Shown here in pieces: positions 7,654 through 14,911 of a stretch of DNA of 18,645 bases. The stretch is from the NCBI GenBank assembly GCA_023136735.1, contig JAGLQQ010000101.1, positions 1 to 18,645 of the forward strand. Direction: 5' to 3'. This DNA comes from Candidatus Omnitrophota bacterium. Its GTDB lineage: Bacteria; Omnitrophota; Gorgyraeia; B26-G9. The position numbers and the translations under genes are program-made. The notes beneath the pieces are model-generated. The model had not been told where the DNA came from, searched no databases, and saw only the letters and a program-made list of their open reading frames with translations. Positions within the stretch are counted from its first letter, which is position 1, and every line of letters begins with the position of its first letter.

Positions 7654-8289
7654 ATGACAAACGATATTACTAAAAGAACAGCAATAATCAAAAGAAAAAC
7701 AAATGAAGTTGATATTAACGGATCTTTTAATATTGATGGGGGCGGTAAAACAGATATTAAAACTGGTTTTGAGCCTTTAAACCATCTGTTGACATTATTT
7801 ACCTTTCATGGACTCTTTGATCTTGAAATTAAAGCTGAGGGAGATTTACCGCATCATATTATTGAAGATATCGGTATTGCCCTAGGAAAAGCTTTTAAGC
7901 AGGCTTTAGGTGAAAAAGAAGGCATTAACCGTTACGGCTGCTTTACTGTGGCCATGGATAAGGTTGCCGTAGAGGCTGTAATCGATATTAGCGGCCGACC
8001 GTCAATACATGGGAGAACACTTGATAAAGGTAATAACGGACTAGCTGATTTTTTAGATAGTTTTAAGTTTGATAATACAGATTTTACAGCAAGACATGCT
8101 GAAGAGTTTCTTGAGTCTTTCTTACAGCACTCTGGAATAAGTTTAGTTTACATGATTAAATCGTCTGAAGGAGACCTGCATCATATATTAGAGGCACTTT
8201 TTAAAGCCATGGGTAAGGCACTTGATCAGGCAACTTTTATTGACAACAGACGCAAAGGCATACCCTCAACTAAAGGAATAATTGATTAA
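7654..8289 (+). CDS. hisB: Imidazoleglycerol-phosphate dehydratase (divergent)
   Basis: Dehydrates imidazole-glycerol phosphate in the histidine pathway; a manganese enzyme. The 211-residue protein is the dehydratase domain alone, with no phosphatase fusion. Metal-binding motifs are recognisable twice: H67-H68-x2-E71 (HHIIED) and H176-H177-x2-E180 (HHILEALFKA). H44, H52, the MDKVAVEAVIDISGRP core and the IPSTKG tail are also present. It is divergent. The common F-D-H-M-L reads LNHLL, the usual D-D before the first HH is lost with about three residues deleted (GDLPHH), and the usual L-H-I before the second HH reads LVYM with one extra residue. An AGGGGAG at 7637-7643 precedes the ATG. It lies between hisD and hisA, so the assignment is secure, but activity is inferred. 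Confidence 0.9.
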   Translation: MTNDITKRTAIIKRKTNEVDINGSFNIDGGGKTDIKTGFEPLNHLLTLFTFHGLFDLEIKAEGDLPHHIIEDIGIALGKAFKQALGEKEGINRYGCFTVAMDKVAVEAVIDISGRPSIHGRTLDKGNNGLADFLDSFKFDNTDFTARHAEEFLESFLQHSGISLVYMIKSSEGDLHHILEALFKAMGKALDQATFIDNRRKGIPSTKGIID

Positions 8290-8290
8290 T

Positions 8291-9022
8291 ATGTTTTCAG
8301 TTTATCCGGCAATAGACTTACGCAATGGCAAGGTCGTACGCTTATACAAAGGACTTTATAATAAGGAAACTATTTACTCTGAAGACCCTGTTGATATTGC
8401 AAAGCAATGGAAGGCAGCAGGGACGCAGGTTCTGCATATTATTGATTTAGACGGCGCTTTTGTCGGTAAATCAAAGAACCTTGGTGTTGTAAAAAGAATC
8501 ATTAGTGAGTGTAAGTTAAACGTTCATCTGGGCGGAGGTATACGATCTAAAGAAGCCATTGAGCAAGCAATTAATGCCGGAGTTCATAGAGTTATTATGA
8601 GCACTAAGATCTTTCAGGATAAGAATTTTCTAAGCTCCCTAAGTGAGGAATTAAAGGATAAGATCCTTGTAAGCATTGATAGTAAAGATGGAGTAGTCAT
8701 GGACAAGGGCTGGAGAGGCCAAACCAGTTTAAGCGTCATGGAAGCACTTAGAGTTGTAGAAGTTTTCGGTATTAAAACATGTGTAGTGACAGATATAACT
8801 CAAGACGGAACTTTGATGGGGCCGAATGTTTTGTCACTTGAAAAAATCCTGTCCTCAACAAAGATGAAAATAATAGCCGCTGGGGGAATGTCCTCATTAG
8901 ATGATGTAAAAACCATGGCTCAGATCAAAAAGAAACATGCTAATTTAAACGGAGTGATAATCGGCAAAGCACTCTATGAAGGAAAGATAGATCTGAAGGA
9001 GGCAATTGATTGTGCAAGTTAA
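8291..9022 (+). CDS. hisA: ProFAR isomerase (HisA)
   Basis: Isomerises the 5'-ProFAR intermediate to the PRFAR substrate of HisF/HisH in histidine synthesis. It is a beta/alpha barrel with D9 (PAIDL) and D130 (VSIDSKDG) as the likely acid-base pair. It also has two phosphate-binding loops, GGGIRS (about 81-86) and IAAGGMSS, and the TDITQDGTLMGPN segment of HisA. From ATG 8291 the protein begins MFSVYPAIDLRNGKVVRL, as the family does. A TTG at 8282 would add three residues and overlap hisB by eight bases; AAAGGA (8272-8277) is better spaced for that TTG than for the ATG, so the start is not settled. Residues such as KGWRG fit HisA rather than HisF. It overlaps hisI. Confidence 0.94.
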   Translation: MFSVYPAIDLRNGKVVRLYKGLYNKETIYSEDPVDIAKQWKAAGTQVLHIIDLDGAFVGKSKNLGVVKRIISECKLNVHLGGGIRSKEAIEQAINAGVHRVIMSTKIFQDKNFLSSLSEELKDKILVSIDSKDGVVMDKGWRGQTSLSVMEALRVVEVFGIKTCVVTDITQDGTLMGPNVLSLEKILSSTKMKIIAAGGMSSLDDVKTMAQIKKKHANLNGVIIGKALYEGKIDLKEAIDCAS

Positions 9023-9377
9023 ACGACCAAAACTAAAAAAACTAAAACTTAAAAATCTTAAATCTGTTAATGATTTAAAATTTGATTCAAATGGATTGAT
9101 TCCTGCTGTAGTCCAAGATACTAAAACCGGAGAAATCCTCATGGTCGCCTATATGAACAAGACATCCTTGAAAAAAACTCTAACAACAGGACTGGCTACT
9201 TATTATTCACGTTCCAGAAAATGCTTATGGCTAAAAGGTGATACTTCCGGGCATTTCCAAATAGTTAAAAAAATCCACTTCGATTGTGATAAAGATACGC
9301 TTCTCGTTGAAGTAAAGCAAATCGGAGTTGCGTGTCATACTGGGGAATGGTCTTGTTTCTACACGCGTATGGCATAG
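9012..9377 (+). CDS. hisI: Phosphoribosyl-AMP cyclohydrolase (HisI, no HisE)
   Basis: Zinc-dependent ring opening of phosphoribosyl-AMP, the third histidine step. Of about 121 residues, the core begins at LKFDSNGLIPAVVQD and contains the SRSRKCLWLKGDTSGH motif, the metal-binding DCDKDTLLVEV, and C-H-T-G in ACHTGEWSCFY with its zinc cysteines. The HisE pyrophosphohydrolase domain often fused behind it is absent. A GTG at 9012 is preferred because AGGAGG (8997-9002) lies nine bases upstream; a TTG at 9006 would be only three bases from it. Either start adds a Lys/Leu-rich extension of about 20 residues before the family's usual beginning. It overlaps hisA by 11 bases and is followed by the 145-base trp leader. 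Confidence 0.94.
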   Translation: MQVKRPKLKKLKLKNLKSVNDLKFDSNGLIPAVVQDTKTGEILMVAYMNKTSLKKTLTTGLATYYSRSRKCLWLKGDTSGHFQIVKKIHFDCDKDTLLVEVKQIGVACHTGEWSCFYTRMA

Positions 9378-9397
9378 AATAGAGTGAGTATCGCGTA

Positions 9398-9419
9398 TTA
9401 TGCAATGCGTATTGCATGA
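9398..9419. repeat. palindrome in the trp leader
   Basis: ATGCAAT (9400-9406) and ATTGCAT (9411-9417) are perfect reverse complements around a GCGT loop, extendable by a T-G wobble and one more T-A pair. On the plus strand it is followed by an A-rich, not T-rich, stretch, so it is not an intrinsic terminator for the his genes. It could be a dimeric-repressor operator or an RNA hairpin. GCGTATT is also repeated at 9393 and 9407. Confidence 0.5.
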
Positions 9420-9438
9420 AAAAATAAAAGAGGAAGAG

Positions 9439-9501
9439 ATGAAATGTAATTTTAGCAATGGATATAACTATTTTACCGATAATAACCGTAAAAAAACGTA
9501 A
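9439..9501 (+). CDS. possible 20-residue leader ORF before trpE
   Basis: An ATG at 9439 preceded by a purine-rich GAGGAAGAG (9430-9438) opens a 20-codon reading frame ending in TAA at 9499-9501, 21 bases before trpE. The product would be MKCNFSNGYNYFTDNNRKKT, with two Phe and two Tyr codons close together but no Trp codon. A 6-bp TTTTAC/GTAAAA pairing spans its end (9472-9477 with 9489-9494). It could be an attenuator-type leader peptide or chance; the lack of Trp codons argues against classical trp attenuation. Confidence 0.22.
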   Translation: MKCNFSNGYNYFTDNNRKKT

Positions 9502-9522
9502 AATTTCACAGGGCTAAACAAT

Positions 9523-11031
9523 ATGTACTATCCGAGCAGAGAAGAATTTAAAAGATTAAGCAAAAATGGAAACCTAATTCCTGTTTACAAAGAACTCCTT
9601 GCGGACTTGGAAACTCCTGTATCCGCGTTTATGAAAATTGATAACTCTGAATATTCTTACCTTCTTGAGTCTGTTGAAGGAGGCGAAAAGATTGCTCGCT
9701 ATTCCTTTCTTGGATCCAATCCTTCTTTAATTTTTAAAAGCAAGGGTATAAACATTGAAATACTGCGAAAAAGCGGTTCTAAGTTCAAGAAAAAATCTTA
9801 TACAGCAAAAACTGACCCTCTTGAGGAAATAAAAAATTTAATTAGTGAGTATAAATTTGTAAACGTGGAAGGGTTACCGCGTTTTTGCGGCGGGTTTGTA
9901 GGTTATATGAGTTATGACTCAGTAAGATTTTTCGAAGATATACCGGATAAAAACCCTGATGACTTAAACCTTTACGACAGTATTTTTGTCTTAACGGATA
10001 CAATACTGATCTTTGACCATATTGCGCATAAAATAAAGGTTGTCTCGAATGTTCATTTGGACTCTAAAAAAGGAAAGTTAACATCAGGAGAACTTGACAA
10101 AATTTATGATGAGGCTCAAAAAAAGATTAAGGGACTTGTTAAAATGCTCCAAAAACCGCTTAAGATAACTAATAAAAGCAAACAATGCCTGCCGTTTAAA
10201 GTTAAATCAAACTTAAGTAAACAAGCCTTTAAGAAAGCAGTGACTAAAGCTAAAGAATATATAAAAGCAGGTGATATAATCCAAACTGTACTCTCTCAGC
10301 GCTTCATGACGGATATAAATGTTAAGACATTTGATATCTATCGCTCACTACGCATGGTAAATCCCTCTCCCTACATGTATTATTTGAAATTTGGGGATAT
10401 TAAATTAATTGGCTCGTCTCCTGAAGTAATGCTTCGCTGCGAAAAAAACATTGCCGAAGTCAGGCCGATTGCTGGAACTCGAAAAAGAGGCAGGAGTGAG
10501 GAAGAAGACGGGATTTTGTCTGAAAATTTACTTGATGACCCAAAAGAGAGAGCTGAACATATAATGCTCCTTGACCTTGGACGCAATGATTTGGGGCGAG
10601 TTTGTCTTTATGGAAGTGTTCACGTCAAGGAACTGATGAAAATCGAGAAGTATTCACATGTTATGCATATTGTCAGTGATGTCCAAGGGAAAATTAAAGC
10701 TGGAATACATAACCTTGATGTTCTCAAAGCCACTTTTCCTGCCGGAACTGTATCCGGAGCACCAAAAGTAAGAGCAATGGAAATTATTGATGAACTGGAA
10801 ACTGTGCGTAGAGGGCCATATTCCGGGTGCGTTGGATACTTTAGTTTTTCAGGAAATCTTGATTCCTGCATTACAATCAGAACTATAATAGTAAAAGGAA
10901 AAACCGCTTATGTTCAAGCAGGCGCGGGAATTGTCGCTGACTCCAAACCTGAAAAAGAGTATCAAGAGACAGTTAATAAAGCGAGGGCTCTTTTAAAAGC
11001 AATCGAGATAGCACAAAAGGGGATGTTATGA
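9523..11031 (+). CDS. trpE: Anthranilate synthase component I
   Basis: Aminates chorismate to anthranilate with TrpG as glutaminase partner, the committed step of tryptophan synthesis. The 502-residue protein has the N-terminal domain with the LLES tryptophan-binding motif (about residues 46-49), where feedback inhibition usually acts. The C-terminal chorismate-binding domain has IAGTRKRG, DDPKERAEHIMLLDLGRNDLGR, HVMHIVSD, FPAGTVSGAPKVRAMEIID and the QAGAGIVADSKPEKEYQE ending. Length is typical for TrpE and longer than PabB-only types; the trp neighbourhood settles the choice. CAGGG at 9509-9513 is nine bases from the ATG. The stop overlaps the trpG start as ATGA. Confidence 0.98.
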   Translation: MYYPSREEFKRLSKNGNLIPVYKELLADLETPVSAFMKIDNSEYSYLLESVEGGEKIARYSFLGSNPSLIFKSKGINIEILRKSGSKFKKKSYTAKTDPLEEIKNLISEYKFVNVEGLPRFCGGFVGYMSYDSVRFFEDIPDKNPDDLNLYDSIFVLTDTILIFDHIAHKIKVVSNVHLDSKKGKLTSGELDKIYDEAQKKIKGLVKMLQKPLKITNKSKQCLPFKVKSNLSKQAFKKAVTKAKEYIKAGDIIQTVLSQRFMTDINVKTFDIYRSLRMVNPSPYMYYLKFGDIKLIGSSPEVMLRCEKNIAEVRPIAGTRKRGRSEEEDGILSENLLDDPKERAEHIMLLDLGRNDLGRVCLYGSVHVKELMKIEKYSHVMHIVSDVQGKIKAGIHNLDVLKATFPAGTVSGAPKVRAMEIIDELETVRRGPYSGCVGYFSFSGNLDSCITIRTIIVKGKTAYVQAGAGIVADSKPEKEYQETVNKARALLKAIEIAQKGML

Positions 11032-11603
11032 TTCTGGTTATTGATAATTATGATTCTTTTACATATAATCTTGTTCAATATTTCGGAGAATTGAAACAGG
11101 ATGTTAAAGTCCTTCGTAACGATAAAGTGTCTATCGCCGGAATCAAGAAATTAAGACCAAAACAAATCGTGATATCACCTGGGCCATGTACTCCGAAGGA
11201 AGCGGGAATGTCCGTTGAAATAATTTTGAACTTTTATGAAAAAATCCCTCTGCTTGGAGTTTGTCTTGGGCACCAGTGCCTCGGTTATGCCTTTGGAGCA
11301 AATATTATAAGTTCAAAAACGTTGATGCATGGGAAAACATCTAAGATATTCCATGATAGACAAAAAATATTTAAAGGTATTCCTAATCCATTTAAAGCTA
11401 CACGATATCACTCGCTTTCCATAGAAGAACGCAGTATGCCAAAAACTTTTAAAATAACCGCAAGATCTGATGATGGGGAAATAATGGCTATAGAACATTT
11501 ACATCTGCCTGTTTTCGGTGTTCAATTCCATCCTGAATCTATTCTCACAATTGAGGGTAAAAATATCTTGCAAAACTTTTTAAAGCAAAGGAAAAAGAAA
11601 TGA
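11028..11603 (+). CDS. trpG: Anthranilate synthase component II (glutaminase)
   Basis: Class I glutamine amidotransferase subunit that supplies ammonia to TrpE. In 191 residues it has the PGPCTPKEAG motif (about 51-60), the nucleophile C79 in GVCLGHQ, and the catalytic H168 and E170 in VQFHPES. It is a stand-alone glutaminase, not fused to trpD as in enteric bacteria. In many bacteria this subunit also serves PabB in folate synthesis, which cannot be excluded here. It is coupled on both sides by four-base ATGA overlaps with trpE and trpD. Confidence 0.96.
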   Translation: MILVIDNYDSFTYNLVQYFGELKQDVKVLRNDKVSIAGIKKLRPKQIVISPGPCTPKEAGMSVEIILNFYEKIPLLGVCLGHQCLGYAFGANIISSKTLMHGKTSKIFHDRQKIFKGIPNPFKATRYHSLSIEERSMPKTFKITARSDDGEIMAIEHLHLPVFGVQFHPESILTIEGKNILQNFLKQRKKK

Positions 11604-12619
11604 TCACTCATTCTCTTGAAAAACTAATTAATTCCCAGGACTTAAGCCGCATGGAGACAGAAACTGTATTTACTCAGATTATGCAGGGAGCTGCTACCGC
11701 CCCCCAGATAGCCGCGTTGCTCACCGCTATGCGAATGAAAAGTGAATCTATTGAAGAAATTACCGGAGCAGCCAGTATTATGCGTGAATTGGCTGTTTCC
11801 TTAGATATTAAAAGTAAGCTGATTATGGATACCTGCGGCACAGGCGGTTCAGGAAAACACGCGTTTAATGTCTCTACATTAACGGCTTTGGTAGTAAGCG
11901 CTGCTGGGATTACTGTGGCTAAACATGGCAACCGCGGCATTAGCAGTAAATCAGGCAGCGCCGACCTTCTGGAAGCTTTAGGCGTTAATATAAACGCAAA
12001 GCCTGAGATCACCCAAAAGTGTATCAATGAAATCGGAATTGGGTTTATGTACGCGCCGCTTTTTCATCAAGCAACGAAATACGCTGCTGGAGTCCGCAGA
12101 GAACTGGGGTTTAGAACGATCTTTAATATTTTAGGGCCTTTGACAAATCCAGCGCGTGCGACTCACCAATTATTAGGAGTGTTTAATCCTGATTTATGCG
12201 AGCCTATGGCGAGGGTTCTGAGAAATCTCGGGTTAACCCATGCCCTTGTCGTTCATGGAAATGACGGAATTGATGAGGTTACGACTAGCGATTCAACTAC
12301 TGTTTGCGAAATGAGAGATGGAGAAATTAACAGCTACATAATAACGCCTGAGCAATTTCACTTAAATAGAGCATCAATAAAAGATATTCAAATTAGCGGC
12401 CTGGAAGAAAGCAAAAAAGCAGCACTTGAAATATTACACGGGAAAACCAGCCCGATATATGATTTTGTTGTCCTGAATTCAGGCTGTGCCTTATATACAG
12501 CAGAAAGCGTTTCTTCAATAAAAAAAGGCATTGAACTGGCAATTGAAATTTTAAACGAAGGTAAAGCCCTCGCAAAGCTTGAAAGTTTAAAAATAATGAC
12601 TAATGAAAACAATTCTTAA
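11600..12619 (+). CDS. trpD: Anthranilate phosphoribosyltransferase
   Basis: Transfers phosphoribose from PRPP to anthranilate. The 339-residue protein shows the family signature: an N-terminal helical domain, the DTCGTGGSGKHAFNVST loop that binds pyrophosphate (about residues 78-94), the KHGNRGISSKSGSADLLEALG segment, RRELGFRTIFNILGPLTNPA and the VVHGNDGIDE acidic motif. Length is normal. The start overlaps trpG as ATGA. The last 17 bases overlap the start of trpC. Confidence 0.97.
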   Translation: MITHSLEKLINSQDLSRMETETVFTQIMQGAATAPQIAALLTAMRMKSESIEEITGAASIMRELAVSLDIKSKLIMDTCGTGGSGKHAFNVSTLTALVVSAAGITVAKHGNRGISSKSGSADLLEALGVNINAKPEITQKCINEIGIGFMYAPLFHQATKYAAGVRRELGFRTIFNILGPLTNPARATHQLLGVFNPDLCEPMARVLRNLGLTHALVVHGNDGIDEVTTSDSTTVCEMRDGEINSYIITPEQFHLNRASIKDIQISGLEESKKAALEILHGKTSPIYDFVVLNSGCALYTAESVSSIKKGIELAIEILNEGKALAKLESLKIMTNENNS

Positions 12620-13400
12620 AAAAATAATTGAAGTTAAAAAGTTTGAGATAAGAAAATCAAAGAGTATTTTATCTTTGGCTGAACTTAAAAAAAAAGTAAG
12701 CAAAGAAAAAATAGTTACCAGAGATTTTAAAAGTGCTCTTGAGAAAAAAAATTCACTTACATGCATTGGTGAGCTCAAGATAGCTTCACCGTCAAAAGGG
12801 TTTTTAAATAAGAATTTAAATCTGGTTAAAACAGCTAAAATTTATGAAAAAGAGGGGATAAGCGCGATATCTGTATTGACAGACTCTCATTTTAAAGGCA
12901 AGCTGGGGGATTTGCAGCTTGTAAAGAATGAGGTAACTATACCAGTATTACGTAAAGACTTCATAATAGAAGATTATCAAGTATATGAGTCTTTGTATAA
13001 TGGAGCTGACGCATTACTGCTTATCGCGGCTGTTTTAAGTAAAAAGTCTTTAGCTCGGCTGCTTGATCTAACACATAAGTTAAAGATGAATGCCATTATT
13101 GAAATCCATGATTTATATGATCTTAAGAAAATAGACTTTAGATCTGCCCGGATTATAGGCATTAATAACAGAAATCTTAATGATTTCTCACTGGATCTTG
13201 AAAATACAAAGAAACTATGCGGAAAAATTCCAGATAAAATGACAAAAATTAGCGAAAGCGGAATTAATTCCAGAGCTGATATGCTATATCTTCAAAAACT
13301 TAAGATTGATTCTGTGCTCATCGGAGAGGGCCTGGTTAGTGCCAGTAATATTCCTCTTAAAATCAGGGAATTATTAGGAAAAAGAAATGCTAAAAGTTAA
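12603..13400 (+). CDS. trpC: Indole-3-glycerol phosphate synthase
   Basis: Closes the indole ring from CdRP. The 265-residue beta/alpha barrel carries E57 and K59 in GELKIASPSKG, K118 in VLRKDFIIEDYQVYE, E167 in IIEIH, N188 in GINNRNL and E218 in SESGI, so the catalytic set is complete. The common E-x-K-K-A-S-P-S reads ELKIASPS; the catalytic lysine is kept. The ATG is inside the end of trpD (17-base overlap) and no strong ribosome binding site precedes it, which suggests coupled translation. It is separate from TrpF, unlike the enteric TrpC-F fusion, and its end overlaps trpF by 14 bases. Confidence 0.97.
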   Translation: MKTILKKIIEVKKFEIRKSKSILSLAELKKKVSKEKIVTRDFKSALEKKNSLTCIGELKIASPSKGFLNKNLNLVKTAKIYEKEGISAISVLTDSHFKGKLGDLQLVKNEVTIPVLRKDFIIEDYQVYESLYNGADALLLIAAVLSKKSLARLLDLTHKLKMNAIIEIHDLYDLKKIDFRSARIIGINNRNLNDFSLDLENTKKLCGKIPDKMTKISESGINSRADMLYLQKLKIDSVLIGEGLVSASNIPLKIRELLGKRNAKS

Positions 13401-14004
13401 GATCTGCGGCATCACTCAAGTGAATGACGCGCTCCATGCCTGCCAATACGGAGGGGATGCGCTGGGATTCATCTTTGCAAAGAGTCCGAGGATAATAACG
13501 CCGCAAAAAGCAAAGGAGATAATCAAGCGCGTACCTGAGTTCATAGCAAAAGTCGGAGTATTTGTAAACGCGGATAGGGCTCTTGTATTGCATATAACAA
13601 GGGAGTGTAAGCTTGATACTTTACAATTTCACGGAGAAGAATCGGATAAGTATTGTGCTTTTTTTAAAAAGTATTGTAAAATAATAAAGGCATTTAGAAT
13701 TAAGGATACAGCTAGTATTAAAGCAATAAAAAAATATACTAGTGTTGATGCTTATTTATTTGATTCTTATTCAAATGATTTTTATGGCGGCACTGGATAT
13801 ACGTTTTCCCATAGTTTATTGAAAAACGAGTCTTTCAACAAACCGATAATTATCGCTGGGGGAATTAATGAAAAAAATTACGGGAAAATCGCGAATTTAC
13901 TGCATCCTTTCGCGTTTGATATTTCGAGTTCAATAGAATCAAGCCCTGGAAAAAAGGATTTGATTAAAATGAAAAACCTAATTAAAAGGATAAAATTACT
14001 TTAA
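13387..14004 (+). CDS. trpF: Phosphoribosylanthranilate isomerase
   Basis: Amadori isomerisation of PRA to CdRP between the TrpD and TrpC steps. The 205-residue barrel has the KICGIT start with C7 as general base and D126 in FDSYSNDFYGGTG as general acid. It also has the GFIFAKSPR phosphate region, LQFHGEE, and phosphate loops IIAGGINE and DISSSIE. The last loop reads S-S-S-I-E where D-V-S-S-G-V-E is usual. The start lies inside trpC (14-base overlap). A 28-base gap follows before the SPOR-domain gene. Confidence 0.96.
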   Translation: MLKVKICGITQVNDALHACQYGGDALGFIFAKSPRIITPQKAKEIIKRVPEFIAKVGVFVNADRALVLHITRECKLDTLQFHGEESDKYCAFFKKYCKIIKAFRIKDTASIKAIKKYTSVDAYLFDSYSNDFYGGTGYTFSHSLLKNESFNKPIIIAGGINEKNYGKIANLLHPFAFDISSSIESSPGKKDLIKMKNLIKRIKLL

Positions 14005-14032
14005 ATAAGGTTAGAAAGTAAAGAGGGACATT

Positions 14033-14911
14033 ATGAAGAAAAAACATAAGCGAAAAAATCAGATAAGTATTTCAGAAAAAGATATCCAGAGTAAACTTTA
14101 TGGAAAGTCTAAGGAACCAATGCCGAAAGAGCCGGCAGAGGTGACTAAAATCACGGAAAAAGATATAATGCAGAAGCTTTATCCAGCTAAGATAAGCTTG
14201 GATTCTGAAATTGTTAGTAACCCTGAGATAAAGATAGAAAAAGAAGAGCAGCCTGCTGATTTATTTGAAAATAAAGCCCCCATTCAACCGGGGATCCAAG
14301 AGGAAATCGATACGCTTAAACTAGCAATTACGAGCCTTGAGAATAAGCTGAAGGCTTCCCTTGACCAGAAAGAGCGTCTAAAAGTAAAGCTGGTGCAAAA
14401 AAGAAAATTGATAAATATTAGAGAAAAGACAGCAGATCTAATCTTAAACCGTATGCCTGAAAAGTTTATTATGCTTTTAATAGTTTTTCTGATATTTGGG
14501 ATATTTGTTGTCATAAAAAGTTTAAAATCCCCATCTGTCCAAACAAAAACGCCAAAGGTACAGCTAACTGTTGAAGATGAGGCTTCAAAATTAGAGATAG
14601 AAAAACCTCAGGTAAAGATTAAGGAAAAAAGTTTTACACCGGAGCTTGAGACAATAGTAAAGAAGCGATATACTATTCAAGCCGCTGAATATGCTGATGA
14701 AGAAGCCGCGAAACGTTTCATTGCTGCCTTAAAAAAACAAGGTTATGTTGTAAGAGTCGATACAATTTATAGAGATAAAGGTAAAACTAAAGCATATTTT
14801 AAGATCAATGTTGGAGCATACAATACTTTGAATGAAGCAAAGAAATTCAATGAAATATTCAAAAATAAAACTAATATTAAGGATTCTTTTATTAAGGAGT
14901 TAAGCCTTTAA
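14033..14911 (+). CDS. Membrane protein with C-terminal SPOR domain
   Basis: A 292-residue protein with a single-pass layout. Residues 1-144 are a basic, probably cytoplasmic tail with a repeated motif: ISEKDIQSKLYG at 13-24 and ITEKDIMQKLYP at 40-51. A likely coiled coil follows at about 88-135. The membrane segment is about 145-161 (FIMLLIVFLIFGIFVVI). A linker leads to a SPOR domain at about 212-290 (YTIQAAEYADEEAAKRFIAALKKQGY ... FKINVGAYNTLNEAKKF). SPOR domains bind glycan strands lacking stem peptides, often at division septa, so an envelope or division role is inferred. AAGAGGG (14021-14027) lies five bases before the ATG. Its stop overlaps trpB by one base (TAATG), which ties it to the trp operon. 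The N-terminal half matches nothing I know. Confidence 0.85.
   Translation: MKKKHKRKNQISISEKDIQSKLYGKSKEPMPKEPAEVTKITEKDIMQKLYPAKISLDSEIVSNPEIKIEKEEQPADLFENKAPIQPGIQEEIDTLKLAITSLENKLKASLDQKERLKVKLVQKRKLINIREKTADLILNRMPEKFIMLLIVFLIFGIFVVIKSLKSPSVQTKTPKVQLTVEDEASKLEIEKPQVKIKEKSFTPELETIVKKRYTIQAAEYADEEAAKRFIAALKKQGYVVRVDTIYRDKGKTKAYFKINVGAYNTLNEAKKFNEIFKNKTNIKDSFIKELSL

Noticed and set aside
9400..9417. Intrinsic terminator after hisI
   Set aside because: The stem is AT-rich and is followed by A residues on the plus strand, not a T-run.
9378..9522. T-box or TRAP-type regulation of trpE
   Set aside because: The gap is too short for a T-box and lacks its conserved AGGGTGG core. A few TAG/GAG triplets (9375-9388, 9430-9438) are too few and too irregular for an eleven-repeat TRAP site.
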